Shown here piece by piece: positions 42,214-50,979 of a DNA stretch of 64,000 bases. The notes beneath the pieces are model-generated. The model did no database searches. It was not told where the DNA came from and saw nothing but the letters and a program-made list of their open reading frames with translations. The translations under genes were made by a program, and so were the position numbers. Within the stretch, counting starts at the first letter, position 1. Every line of letters starts with the position of its first letter. Origin of the DNA: Rhodopirellula europaea 6C (lineage in GTDB: Bacteria > Planctomycetota > Planctomycetia > Pirellulales > Pirellulaceae); NCBI RefSeq assembly GCF_000338295.1, contig NZ_ANMO01000120.1, positions 124,001 to 188,000 on the forward strand. The letters run 5' to 3'.

Positions 42214-42229
42214 GTAACCACGCGGTTAC
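42214..42229. promoter_or_regulatory. Palindrome upstream of the DUF932 block
   Basis: GTAACC-ACGC-GGTTAC is a perfect 6-bp inverted repeat with a 4-bp centre. It is located 88 bp before the DUF932 start codon. It could be an operator for a regulator of this accessory block. No -10/-35 boxes were assigned. Confidence 0.4.
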
Positions 42230-42355
42230 TCAGCAGAATTTCAAAAACCTTTTTGACCACCGACCTCTCTTAACGAACGGATTGCATGAACAACCTTCGT
42301 CAAGTGAGAAGCGGTAACGCACACCCCGTGCAGTTGAGTTGAGAGAACAGCTAGA

Positions 42356-42673
42356 TCAACTATTCGATTCAATATCACGTTCGTCAGGAATTGTCACGTA
42401 CTCGTAGATCCAATCTGGATGGCAAACTTCAGGGTGCGAGATTCGTCCAAGATCGGAAGCCAGCCGGTCGAGCCAAGCAAGTGCTTCAACTTGGTCGCCT
42501 TCGCGAAGCTTTTGCTGAATGAAGCGTGCATGGTGTGGGGCAAGAACCGCCCAGAAACAAAGGGCATTTTCGCGACCAGCTCGTCGATGCATGAAAGGCA
42601 GTGCATGCTTTTCCTCTAGCACGAGTGCCTTCAATCCTGATAAATTTGCAAGTGCGATCCATGAATCATTCAT
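42356..42673 (-). CDS. Hypothetical protein
   Basis: The 105-aa acidic/helical protein has no signal peptide and no known motif. Readable parts are NLSGLKALVLEEKHALPFMH, CFWAVLAPHHARFIQQKLRE and GDQVEALAWLDRLASDLGRI. Composition is protein-like and the frame is clean. It sits alone between the DUF932 block and the large four-gene operon, and has the same orientation as both. Confidence 0.5.
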   Translation of the reverse strand: MNDSWIALANLSGLKALVLEEKHALPFMHRRAGRENALCFWAVLAPHHARFIQQKLREGDQVEALAWLDRLASDLGRISHPEVCHPDWIYEYVTIPDERDIESNS

Positions 42674-42962
42674 TCAAGAGTCGTACCACGATTCGACTAC
42701 GCGATGCAAAAAAAGTTTCTGCACAAACTGCGAGTTGAGATGATGGCTTGTTTCGACAAGCAGAAAAACTACGTTTCGTGCTGTCAATTTGAGGCTGCTT
42801 TCCTCGGAGCCGGTCATCGTTGGGTTCACCCGCTCCGCGCCCGACGATGACGGGCGCAGAGGACAGCAGCTATCGCGCCGAGTAATCCGGAACTCGATCA
42901 AGGTTCGTTGCTTTCCTTGGTGAGCGTTGGAAGCTTGGGTTTGGCACCTATTGGGGAAGAGT

Positions 42963-45875
42963 CTATTTGGCAGCGAGAGCGAAGCCGCACAGGACTGCGA
43001 TTCTGATGACGGGTGATTCATGCGACTCCGCCCAAGATTGTAGTTGCTCGTGGGACGAGCTCGCTTTTCGTCGGGCACGGGCAACGGCCTCCCATGCATC
43101 GGCACGATAGATGGGAAATTTCACTGGAATCTGCTGGGCTTGCTTCATCGCTTGTTCCCACTGTCCATCGTTCGCTAAGGCTCTGGCAAGCTCAGTTCGG
43201 GGCCGGCTCGCATCACCAAACCATTGCACGCTTCCCGTAGCTAGGCTTGACTCTGCGAGTGCCAACTCTCCGGCTTTGGCGTCCGCAAGTGCGAGCATCA
43301 GCTTAATTGCGTTGGGCGCTCTGCCCGAATTGATCTCACTAACCGCCGTTCGCCGAGCAGTTCGATAATCGTCGATGCTTGCTCGTTCCGCGTACAGGAT
43401 CGCCAGCTCACCGTAGGCGCGAGCGATATGCCATGATTGAGTGCGATCAACTATCCTTCCTCTTTCGCCGAGCTTGATGATCTCCGCTTTCAATCCTGGA
43501 ATATCGTCACTCCATGCGGCAATGACAGAGCGAGCGAATGCTTTTGGCGCGTCATGAGACGGCTTGAACGAATCTGCTCCAACCCCCGTGCGGTCGCGAA
43601 GTCGATTGGCAGTCGCCTCGAGGTGAAGGAAATTCAAGTTTAGATAGGTGGAATTGCCGCCGCTAAATCCTGCTGCGTTCGCAAGGTAGAGCGACGTATC
43701 CATTGCTCCCGTTGCGTCACCAAGGTCCGCTTGCAATTCTGACAAATGACGTAGGCAGGCAACAATCCTCCCAACGAGATAGGTTTCTTGCTTTCGGTGG
43801 TTGCTAGAGGACGAATAGTAGTACGTTCCGTCGTATGACCGTTTTGCAGCGGGCCTAGCGTCCCAAATCCTAGTCCAGGTTTGAAAGCAGCGGTTGTGAA
43901 TCTGCTTCACCGCGTTGCGATAGTTCGCTGTCTGACCAAGATAGTGCGATGTGCGAGCTATTTGAAGCCACGCAAATGCCGCCTCCGCTGAGTCTTCGAT
44001 TCGCGAAGCGACTTTCTCCGCAGCCTGTACAAGTTCATCAGATGATTCCAGATTTGGTCGTTCCGTTTTGAGTTGATCTCCCTCGTCCTTAACAACGTTC
44101 GTTGGAGCGACTAACGCGCGAGCAATCCCTGCCATTGCCGAGGCACGCTGAGACGCATGAGGCAACTCGTGAATCCAATTCAATAAATCCAACAGACTTT
44201 CACCCAAACGCAATTGATGTTCGACGTAGCCAGCAACCGCTGTGACGCCATAACGAACTTGACCACCAGCGGCCAATACTGACCGTACGTTTGCCGCGGG
44301 CACATCTTGTGGCGAATTTGAAAGCACGCGAAAGAGGATTGGTGCCCGGATTTTAGGATCAGGGATATTGTTTCCCACGATTAACGCCGCGCGGTATCGT
44401 CGTCGAAGAATGTTGGCGGTCGCGAGGTGTCCGGTGTAACGATAATTGGGTGAGCTTTGGTGATCGACGGACGCAAGAATCGTTTCCGCTTCAAACATGG
44501 CGTTGAGAAATGCGCGTTCGTCGGCGTGTCTCGCGGCAGCCATTGCGGCGTGCATGTAGCCCAAACAAATCGTGAGTTTGTTGTTTCGATTGTATCCAAT
44601 TCGTTCCATTTGTTCGCACATCGCGATGATCTGAGCAGGTGGAGCTGTCCAGGCTGCTGCACGACACCGCTGAACCAATATGTATCGCTCGCGGTCTTTG
44701 GAGTTGTCGTTAACAATCAGGGAAGTGGACTGGTCAATCAAGGTCGACGCCAGCGATTCACTTCCCAGCTGTCTGGCAAGCCCCGACAGATTCGCGAGGT
44801 ACGAACTACGTGACCAAGGGTGGGAGACTTGACCGCAAAGCTGTTGGGCTTCAGTGATTAGCCGCTGAGAATCATCAGAAGCAAAGCTCTCATGCTGGCA
44901 AACGTCAATCGTTGACTCGATCGCTCGTTCGACCGTTGTCATTCGAGCAATCGAGTCCTTGGCCTGGCGAATCGCTTCTCGTGCCTCGGCATCGTTGCCT
45001 GTGAGTTGCCATGCTCCGGCAATTGGTAGCCAGCCTTCGGTGAAACCCGATTCATCTGGCGATGCAGACCTCATTTTCTCAGCAGCTAGGTTAAGCCATT
45101 TCTCTTGTGGAAGCTTCCGGAGCGATTCTTCCAACTTCGATAATTCCGTATGATCGGGATTCTTCCGACGGAAAGCGATAAGCGAATCCAATTGATCGCT
45201 CAGGCTTCGACCTTTCGCAGTTTGCCGGAACTTCTGATACCGAATATCGGGTATCTGCTTTTGCAAGAGCGACTCGGCTTCGCTGGTCGTTGCAATAATG
45301 GCTTGCGGGTCATCTGTGGCACGTGCGGACTCAAGAAGCGATTGAAATTCTGTCCACTGCGGACTGCTGTATCCCGCTGGGAAATCGGTTTCCACTAACA
45401 CTTTGAGTTTGCGTTCCAGAGACTCCAACACCCTCTTTGCTTGTAACGATACTTCGGCGGATGGTTCCTCAATCTCTTCCGGGAGTGGAGCGGGTGTGCC
45501 TTTTGGCATCGCCGGAGCCATCCCCATGATGGCTTTGACTTGCTCGCGAACTTCGGTGTACTCGCCGCCTGACGCGACGTCTTCTTCCTCGACTTCGACG
45601 ACGTCTTCGAGAAGTTTTTCATTCGCCGCGTTAGATGAGTCATTCTTGACTCCCGGCTCGAGCTTCTGCACTGGACGTTCCGTTTCGGAAGAGTCCGAGT
45701 GCGAATCGTCAGCAGTCGCGTGAAGATCGATTGGTGGGGGCGCATCGTCACGCTTCAACATTCCATAGGTATGGAAAATGAACCAAGCAATCGCGATGCA
45801 AGTTACCGCTTTTGCAATTGTACGTTTGCGCCGGTTCTTCGTCTGTTTTTCAACCCAGTCCCAAGAGTCCGACAT
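42963..45875 (-). CDS. Large membrane-anchored helical-repeat (TPR-like) protein, fourth gene of an unknown operon
   Basis: The 970-aa protein has a short cytoplasmic N-terminus, one membrane helix (AKAVTCIAIAWFIFHTYGML, residues 22-41) and an acidic linker (residues 50-120, DVVEVEEEDVASGG). A long alpha-solenoid follows (for example SRSSYLANLSGLARQLGSES, EAAFAWLQIARTSHYLGQTA, GELAILYAERASIDDYRTAR). The solenoid should be outside the inner membrane. The repeats look TPR/SEL1-like, which suggests protein binding. It lies 54 bp after the 356-aa gene. No family recognised. Confidence 0.75.
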   Translation of the reverse strand: MSDSWDWVEKQTKNRRKRTIAKAVTCIAIAWFIFHTYGMLKRDDAPPPIDLHATADDSHSDSSETERPVQKLEPGVKNDSSNAANEKLLEDVVEVEEEDVASGGEYTEVREQVKAIMGMAPAMPKGTPAPLPEEIEEPSAEVSLQAKRVLESLERKLKVLVETDFPAGYSSPQWTEFQSLLESARATDDPQAIIATTSEAESLLQKQIPDIRYQKFRQTAKGRSLSDQLDSLIAFRRKNPDHTELSKLEESLRKLPQEKWLNLAAEKMRSASPDESGFTEGWLPIAGAWQLTGNDAEAREAIRQAKDSIARMTTVERAIESTIDVCQHESFASDDSQRLITEAQQLCGQVSHPWSRSSYLANLSGLARQLGSESLASTLIDQSTSLIVNDNSKDRERYILVQRCRAAAWTAPPAQIIAMCEQMERIGYNRNNKLTICLGYMHAAMAAARHADERAFLNAMFEAETILASVDHQSSPNYRYTGHLATANILRRRYRAALIVGNNIPDPKIRAPILFRVLSNSPQDVPAANVRSVLAAGGQVRYGVTAVAGYVEHQLRLGESLLDLLNWIHELPHASQRASAMAGIARALVAPTNVVKDEGDQLKTERPNLESSDELVQAAEKVASRIEDSAEAAFAWLQIARTSHYLGQTANYRNAVKQIHNRCFQTWTRIWDARPAAKRSYDGTYYYSSSSNHRKQETYLVGRIVACLRHLSELQADLGDATGAMDTSLYLANAAGFSGGNSTYLNLNFLHLEATANRLRDRTGVGADSFKPSHDAPKAFARSVIAAWSDDIPGLKAEIIKLGERGRIVDRTQSWHIARAYGELAILYAERASIDDYRTARRTAVSEINSGRAPNAIKLMLALADAKAGELALAESSLATGSVQWFGDASRPRTELARALANDGQWEQAMKQAQQIPVKFPIYRADAWEAVARARRKASSSHEQLQSWAESHESPVIRIAVLCGFALAAK

Positions 45876-45929
45876 TGTTGAAAGCCGCCGATAACGTGAA
45901 GAGTGATATTGAGCCGCATGTGGTTTCGG

Positions 45930-47000
45930 CTATGGGCTGAGCAACTTGGCTTCGACAAGTGCTTCGCCATGGTCGCGAATGAGCGATTGGGCACGCTTGA
46001 CCGTATTGAGAACGTCCGGCGTCGCCAGCGCGTTCCAGTTTTTGTATGCAGGGAATGAACCAAGGGGTCGCCTGTTCGCATGAACGGGGCCTCTGCCACC
46101 ACCAAAAACAAGCAAACACTTTAAGCCTTCCATGGTCCGTTCCAATGCACCAAGCTTTCGTAGCGCGTCAAGCGAGACAGGTTTTGCATCGACTGTTCGC
46201 TCGATGTTGTGCGAAATGGAGTTGCCGGCAGGTTGCACATAACCAGGTGTCGTGAATGGTGTCAGGTAGCGCTGAACATCATTCATGTGCGGCTTCAATG
46301 CAGCGGCACGTTCCTCCTTTTGCCTTATCTGTTCCTGCTCACTCTGAAGTGTTGCGATGCGTTTTCGGAGCATGGTTACTTCGTCCTGCCGCTGTCGCAA
46401 CGCGAGCTTAACGGGACGCATCATTCGCTCGGATATTTGACGTTTTTCGTCAAGTGCGGATTTCACGGCAAGTGCGATCGTAGTTGACTCAAAACTCGTT
46501 AACTTGGTGGCCTCATCGGAAATTCGTCGAAAGGACTCTGCTTGGCTGGACACGACTTTAGGAATCTCCGGTGACGCAAGTTCCTCAGCTTGCAGGTTGA
46601 GATCGTGCAAAAGATCAGAAAAAGTTGGCGCGAAGTGTGAATCAACTGCGAGCTTAGGCTCTAATTCGGCTAGCTCGCTTGCAGCCTGGTCAAATTGCGC
46701 ATCGATATCAGGAACAAATGCAAACCGCCGATTCTGAATTGTGCGCTTTATCGAATTGAGTTGCGGGACGAGTTTTGCGATGTGCGATGTAGCTGTTTCG
46801 GCTGACCTATTGGATGTGGTGGCCGATTCATAATCAGTCGTCTTCTTGTTGTCATCAACCTCGTTGCTGCGCGTCGAGCCACCGAATAGCCAAATCGCAC
46901 TACCAACGAATGCTGCCATAACCAAAACCATGGCTATGTTCGCAATTCGGTGATTGCCGCGTTCTTTCAGGGAGCGTTGAGCTGGTGAGATTCTGGTCAT
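45930..47000 (-). CDS. Membrane-anchored coiled-coil protein, paralogue 2 of a pair
   Basis: The 356-aa protein has one membrane helix (IANIAMVLVMAAFVGSAIWL, residues 20-39), then a long coiled coil (LRQRQDEVTMLRKRIATLQS; EQEQIRQKEERAAAL) and a C-terminal domain. That domain (LTPFTTPGYVQPAGNSISHN, NRRPLGSFPAYKNWNALATP, GEALVEAKLLSP) is clearly homologous to the C-terminus of the next upstream protein. The genes are 9 bp apart. The shared domain (TPGY-x-QP, RPLG-x-FP, LL-x-P end) is not one I recognise. Confidence 0.75.
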   Translation of the reverse strand: MTRISPAQRSLKERGNHRIANIAMVLVMAAFVGSAIWLFGGSTRSNEVDDNKKTTDYESATTSNRSAETATSHIAKLVPQLNSIKRTIQNRRFAFVPDIDAQFDQAASELAELEPKLAVDSHFAPTFSDLLHDLNLQAEELASPEIPKVVSSQAESFRRISDEATKLTSFESTTIALAVKSALDEKRQISERMMRPVKLALRQRQDEVTMLRKRIATLQSEQEQIRQKEERAAALKPHMNDVQRYLTPFTTPGYVQPAGNSISHNIERTVDAKPVSLDALRKLGALERTMEGLKCLLVFGGGRGPVHANRRPLGSFPAYKNWNALATPDVLNTVKRAQSLIRDHGEALVEAKLLSP

Positions 47001-47009
47001 GTGCGATTC

Positions 47010-48317
47010 CTAAGGGGCAAGTAATCCATTATCTACCAATCTTTGTCCATGAATCTGAAGCAGAAGCTGGGCTTCGGAGACGCGGGCGGAAATATCTTCA
47101 GAGTTACTCAATTCGGTAATTGCGTTCATCCTTGGGAAACCTCCAAGCGGTCGATCATTGTTCTGCGTTGCCGACTTCGACCCTCCGATGAAAAACAGGG
47201 TTATCAATCCTTGCGGCTCCGCGGCGAGGGCACCAGACCGCGTTAAGGCTGAATGTGACATTGGTGTCTTGTTGATTGCGTAGGCGAATTCATCAGCGGA
47301 CTTGGGCTGCATGTAGCCAGGCGTAATGAAGGGCTGAAGAAGCGAGCGAATTTTTGGGAGATCTCGCTGATACTCTTCGAGCGATGCCTGATGTGGAGCA
47401 TCTGACTGGGCGGGTGAATTCGTCGGTTGCCCACCACTTTCCAGGCTGCGAATCTGCTGCCTTAGACGGGCGACCGCCTTGTCCTGATTTTTCAACTCGT
47501 CTTCCACCAATGTGCGATCTTCGCTCAAACGCTGACTCTCAGCGTTCAACGCCTCCTGAATTTGCCGATTCTTTTTTTCGACGAGACTTTGTGAGCGGGA
47601 TTGGAGGGCCTCTGCAAGAGTGATCGAGGCCGGAGCGTTTGATATGGATCGTCGGATCAGTTCATCCAGCGTTTGACGACGCTTGACGTATTCGACGGTC
47701 CAATGGTGTGCCTGCTCGCATGCATTCGCCAATTCGATAATTATAGAATTGACAACCATTTGATCGCTCTCTGTGCGGTTGTCGGCGACAGCCTGACGGA
47801 GCACCGATTGGAGTTCCTCGGGCGTTACTCCCTTGTCCAGTAATTGCAGGACATAAAACTGCGCAAGGTGCTGTTCATTCGCAGCAATTCTCCGGCCTGA
47901 TTCATCCTTCAGTGTCGAGGATCGTAAGTCGCGAAGAGCGTCAAACGAAGCCTTCAACTCAGGGATTTTCGTTTCCAGCGTTGCGGCTTCGAGCGAGACC
48001 GAGACCTTGGCCAGGCTTAGCACAGCGCGCTGAATTTCGGCCGTGGGAACCGGTCCCAGCTCGTCATCGATCGGCGGGAGGACAATGGGAGGTGTCGGGA
48101 GTGGCTTGGGCGGTGGCTTCGGTTGATGCAAGTAGAGCGAAAGGAGCAGGCCACCGAAAAAGATCAACGCAAACAATGAGAGAACGAACATATTGGACCA
48201 AAGCCATGCTCTCTTAGCGGCTTTTGCTCGTTGCTCGGCGGAAAATTCTGGTGCAGTTTCACCATCTCGAATTGAGCCCAAATCAGTCGACACGGTTTCC
48301 GCCAAGCTCCTTGTCAC
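47010..48317 (-). CDS. Membrane-anchored coiled-coil protein, paralogue 1 of a pair
   Basis: The 435-aa protein has a membrane helix (NMFVLSLFALIFFGGLLLSL, residues 42-61), a Pro-rich periplasmic linker (LHQPKPPPKPLPTPPIVLPP) and a helical domain. A coiled coil follows (VEDELKNQDKAVARLRQQIR), then the C-terminal domain shared with its neighbour (LLQPFITPGYMQPKSADEFA, NDRPLGGFPRMNAITELSNS, GQRLVDNGLLAP). The start overlaps the end of the 467-aa gene by 35 bp, indicating coupling. It looks like a structural partner in an envelope complex. Family unknown. Confidence 0.75.
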   Translation of the reverse strand: MTRSLAETVSTDLGSIRDGETAPEFSAEQRAKAAKRAWLWSNMFVLSLFALIFFGGLLLSLYLHQPKPPPKPLPTPPIVLPPIDDELGPVPTAEIQRAVLSLAKVSVSLEAATLETKIPELKASFDALRDLRSSTLKDESGRRIAANEQHLAQFYVLQLLDKGVTPEELQSVLRQAVADNRTESDQMVVNSIIIELANACEQAHHWTVEYVKRRQTLDELIRRSISNAPASITLAEALQSRSQSLVEKKNRQIQEALNAESQRLSEDRTLVEDELKNQDKAVARLRQQIRSLESGGQPTNSPAQSDAPHQASLEEYQRDLPKIRSLLQPFITPGYMQPKSADEFAYAINKTPMSHSALTRSGALAAEPQGLITLFFIGGSKSATQNNDRPLGGFPRMNAITELSNSEDISARVSEAQLLLQIHGQRLVDNGLLAP

Positions 48318-49686
48318 TACTCTTCATCGAAAACGCAAGCCAAACGACAACCGCGCAGAAAGCGGCAACAATTAGAGCCGGTATCGACCAGCGTACGGCT
48401 GCAAAAACGATGGCTTGAGTTGCGAATACAATTCCCCCGATCAGCGTGCTGTGCATGAGAACTCGCTGAGTCGTCAAAAGTCCGCTGGCAAAATACTCGT
48501 TCTTGGCTGCGAGCGAAGCGAGGTACATCGCGCTCAGTCCCAGTGCGATCGCAACCAACGTCAACAATGCGGGAGACCAGGCTACAGAGCCAATCATTGC
48601 AATCGAAAGCACTGCAAGTGCCATTGAGCCGGCATGAAATCTTTTTGCAACCGAAGAAGCGATTGCTTTAGACCGTTCAATGTCGCCGTCTCGTGCGCGG
48701 CTTTCCTCTCCGACGATCACATCTTCGCCCCATCCAGCCAACACGAAATCGCCGAACACGATTGCCGGATCGCGCTGCCAGCGAATCGACACCGTTTCTT
48801 CCTGCGGACGAATCTCCACCATCGTGTCCCACTCCACGCATTCCTCGCGAAATAGCTCACCTTCCAGCACGCGAATAGACGGACTTAGCCAGTCGGGAAG
48901 ACTGCTAACAAATCGCTGATACTTTTCGGGAAGCGGGTGTACGTTGTCGCCGAGTTCGCTAAGCATGGGCCCACGAACATGGTGGACGTGCATTGCATTG
49001 CGGTGCTGGATGTTTGTCGAGAAATGATCGTAGGTTTCGATCTTGTCACCGATGTTGCGCTGTGATCTTTGCCGTGCGGTTTCTTCTATGATTGCTACGC
49101 GACGAAAGAACGTGAATCGGCACGTGTCATCGCCACTTTCAATGCCGCCAACAAGGTGATGCTGTTGCATCCGGCCCAGTAAGGCGAAGAATTCATTTGC
49201 GAAATCAAGACAGTGTTGTTCAAGTTGACGTTCCGCCTTGTCCATGGCGATCGCTGGGTCAAGGTCGGCAAACTTGTAATCGACGAATGATCGTGGCGGC
49301 ATCGAGAACAGATTCCCTTTGCTCACTCGTTCGACGATTTCGTCGCGCAGCTGCGTTTGAAATGCCTGGTCCTCTTGCTTGTCGCCGCGAATTTCGATCG
49401 CAGCTAGACAGACGGCTTCGACAAACTCTCGCAATTCCCGATGCCAGGAAACTATTTGGGCGTGGCTGGCGGAGGCGGCGCTGACAATGTGCTCGATACC
49501 GTTGTGCCCAGACTCGTCAGCCAGCCGTGAAAAGATTAGACGCGACCAGAGTTCGCTGGCCACCCCATTGGCGAGTTCTTGATTGGAATTCGCGTCTTCC
49601 AGCCGAATCGGCACTGGACGCTCGTATCGGGGTGAGGTCTTTTTCCGTCGACCAGACGATACAGATGGCCTAGCAAGTTCAACCAT
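48283..49686 (-). CDS. Polytopic membrane protein with large cytoplasmic domain, first gene of an unknown operon
   Basis: The 467-aa protein has a soluble N-terminal region (residues 1-345; ANGVASELWSRLIFSRLADE, SWHRELREFVEAVCLAAIEI, FANEFFALLGRMQQHHLVGG). The C-terminal 115 residues form four hydrophobic segments (AGSMALAVLSIAMIGSVAWS; TLIGGIVFATQAIVFAAV; IPALIVAAFCAVVVWLAFSM). No enzyme motif is apparent. It leads the set 49686-42963, four genes in tight series, all membrane-attached. The tRNA-fragment attachment site lies 270 bp upstream, so the operon is at the edge of an element. Confidence 0.75.
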   Translation of the reverse strand: MVELARPSVSSGRRKKTSPRYERPVPIRLEDANSNQELANGVASELWSRLIFSRLADESGHNGIEHIVSAASASHAQIVSWHRELREFVEAVCLAAIEIRGDKQEDQAFQTQLRDEIVERVSKGNLFSMPPRSFVDYKFADLDPAIAMDKAERQLEQHCLDFANEFFALLGRMQQHHLVGGIESGDDTCRFTFFRRVAIIEETARQRSQRNIGDKIETYDHFSTNIQHRNAMHVHHVRGPMLSELGDNVHPLPEKYQRFVSSLPDWLSPSIRVLEGELFREECVEWDTMVEIRPQEETVSIRWQRDPAIVFGDFVLAGWGEDVIVGEESRARDGDIERSKAIASSVAKRFHAGSMALAVLSIAMIGSVAWSPALLTLVAIALGLSAMYLASLAAKNEYFASGLLTTQRVLMHSTLIGGIVFATQAIVFAAVRWSIPALIVAAFCAVVVWLAFSMKSSDKELGGNRVD

Positions 49687-49954
49687 GGATTAGACCTCTG
49701 AGAGTAGCGGAACGGTGCCTATTGCAGTAAATCATACTGTTTGCCAGTGACCGATACCAACAACCGGTCGCTGACTGTGAGCTGGGCGCGACGATAAGGG
49801 AATCCGCGAGCGACTCGACTCGCTTACCCCTTTGCAAATGCAAGACACGCAAAACCATGATAAACCCCGACAAAGGACGACAAGGGTTGCCGAGGCACAA
49901 AAGGGTAAGTACATTGCAAAAAGCAACGGTTTTGGGTGGTTTTTGCAGTGTTTT

Positions 49955-50006
49955 CGAGGTTGCCTCATAACCTCGAGGTCGTCGGTTCGAATCCGGCTCC
50001 CGCAAC
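49955..50006 (+). other. tRNA-Met 3' half with dyad core: probable attachment site of a tyrosine recombinase
   Basis: Bases 49964-50006 read as the 3' half of a tRNA with anticodon CAT: loop CTCATAA, a T-arm GTCGG-TTCGAAT-CCGGC and acceptor strand TCCCGCA. No D-arm or 5' half lies upstream. CGAGGTT (49955-49961) and AACCTCG (49969-49975) are perfect inverted arms around a 7-bp centre GCCTCAT, the layout of a tyrosine-recombinase core in an anticodon loop. In such sites the element lies on the side that lost the 5' half, here the left. A terminator follows at 50052. Nothing else of note lies in 49687-50250. Confidence 0.75.
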
Positions 50007-50051
50007 TTTTTGGTGTTCGCCTGTTCAGTGCGACCGCCGAGTACAGAGATT

Positions 50052-50090
50052 GGCCGGCGTTGATCATCATGATCGACGCCGGCCTTTTTT
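50052..50090 (+). terminator. Strong Rho-independent terminator after the tRNA fragment
   Basis: A 16-bp nearly perfect stem, GGCCGGCGTTGATCAT against ATGATCGACGCCGGCC with a one-base loop (50052-50084) and one G-T pair, is followed by TTTTTT (50085-50090). It is probably the original terminator of the tRNA gene, which supports the view that the right side of the attachment site is host chromosome. Confidence 0.85.
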
Positions 50091-50250
50091 CGTTTTAGAC
50101 GGCGTTTTTTGCCTTCTCAAACGAATTTGCCGGACAGCTGCAAGTCTCTTTGGCTCTCGAGTTAGAGTGTCTCCGTTTTCGGTTGACGGCCTCGGCGGAC
50201 GACACCGCGACCGAAACTCTCGGCACTCTCTTGTCTCTGTGACCTCTGGC

Positions 50251-50954
50251 TTATTTGAATTTCCCGGTTTTAGAGACTCTCTGATTTCGCCCGCTTTCAC
50301 GAACCACAATTGATTGAGCGGGATCCAATACCAGCTGTTTCATTGCTGGTTCGATGCGATAGCCAAACGGAACCCGCCCGGCGACACGTTTGCCGCGACG
50401 TTTGTACGCCGCCCGCATGTCAGCCATCCGCTCCCGAGTCAGATCCTGCTGAAACTCGCTGGCGGCGGCGACGATGTTGGTCATCAATCGGTCGGCCGCG
50501 GTATCGCTATAGTGCGGGTCGTTCACCACAACCAATTCAACGGCGTGCCGTTCAAACAGTGCGAGTATCTTCGCAAAGTCACAAGCCGCCGTGACAACCG
50601 ATCCATGCTGTATACGATCAAGCGACGAATTTGGCCTGCCTCCACCGCGGCAATCAATCGCGAAAGTTGGGGGCGATCGAGCGTTTCACTGGATTGACCT
50701 TCATCCGAGAAAACGTCGCCAACGATCCAGTCTCTTTTCAATGCAAGATCCCGGCACAAATCGATCTGGGGATCGCAAGAACTGTATTCCAGTCTACGTG
50801 TCCGTGACTGACAGGCATAAATAGCCGTCGAATGGTGAGACGCCTCGCCAGAATCGTTCCTTGGGATATCGCCAATTTCCAAAGAATCCGGAGCACTCAC
50901 AAAACATTGCCCTGTATATCGTTGTGCAGTACAATTGGGTGGATGAAATTCCAC
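50251..50954 (-). pseudogene. Serine recombinase (resolvase/invertase), frameshifted, truncated, catalytic Arg lost
   Basis: The N-terminal part (50523-50954 frame) reads TAIYACQSRTRRLEYSSCDP then DEGQSSETLDRPQLSRLIAA and RRLIVYSMDRLSRRL, a resolvase catalytic domain. The active-site motif YARVS is YACQS, so the Ser is kept but the Arg is lost. Near 50600-50612 a frameshift moves homology to the second frame (DFAKILALFERHAVELVVVN; ASEFQQDLTRERMADMRAAY), which ends early at 50251 before the full recombinase domain. A dead remnant of an old element. Confidence 0.85.
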
Positions 50955-50955
50955 C
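50907..50955 (+). promoter_or_regulatory. Promoter and operator of the TacAT-type toxin-antitoxin pair
   Basis: TTGCCC (50907-50912) and TACAAT (50930-50935) are separated by 17 bp. Directly downstream is an inverted repeat GGTGGA-TGAAAT-TCCACC (50938-50955), where the ribbon-helix-helix antitoxin could bind to self-repress. The antitoxin start codon lies 25 bp beyond it, at 50980. Confidence 0.7.
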
Positions 50956-50979
50956 GCTAACGCAAGAGTTCAACACGTC

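Noticed and set aside
42674-43105. 143-codon minus-strand frame between two genes
   Set aside because: Largely overlaps the 3' end of the 970-aa gene in another frame, and its sequence has no domain or helix/strand pattern.
49679-50070. Open frames on the minus strand reading SNRRPRGYE and RIRTDDLEVMRQ
   Set aside because: These are the well-known spurious translations of a tRNA 3' end; the DNA here is the tRNA-Met fragment and its flank.
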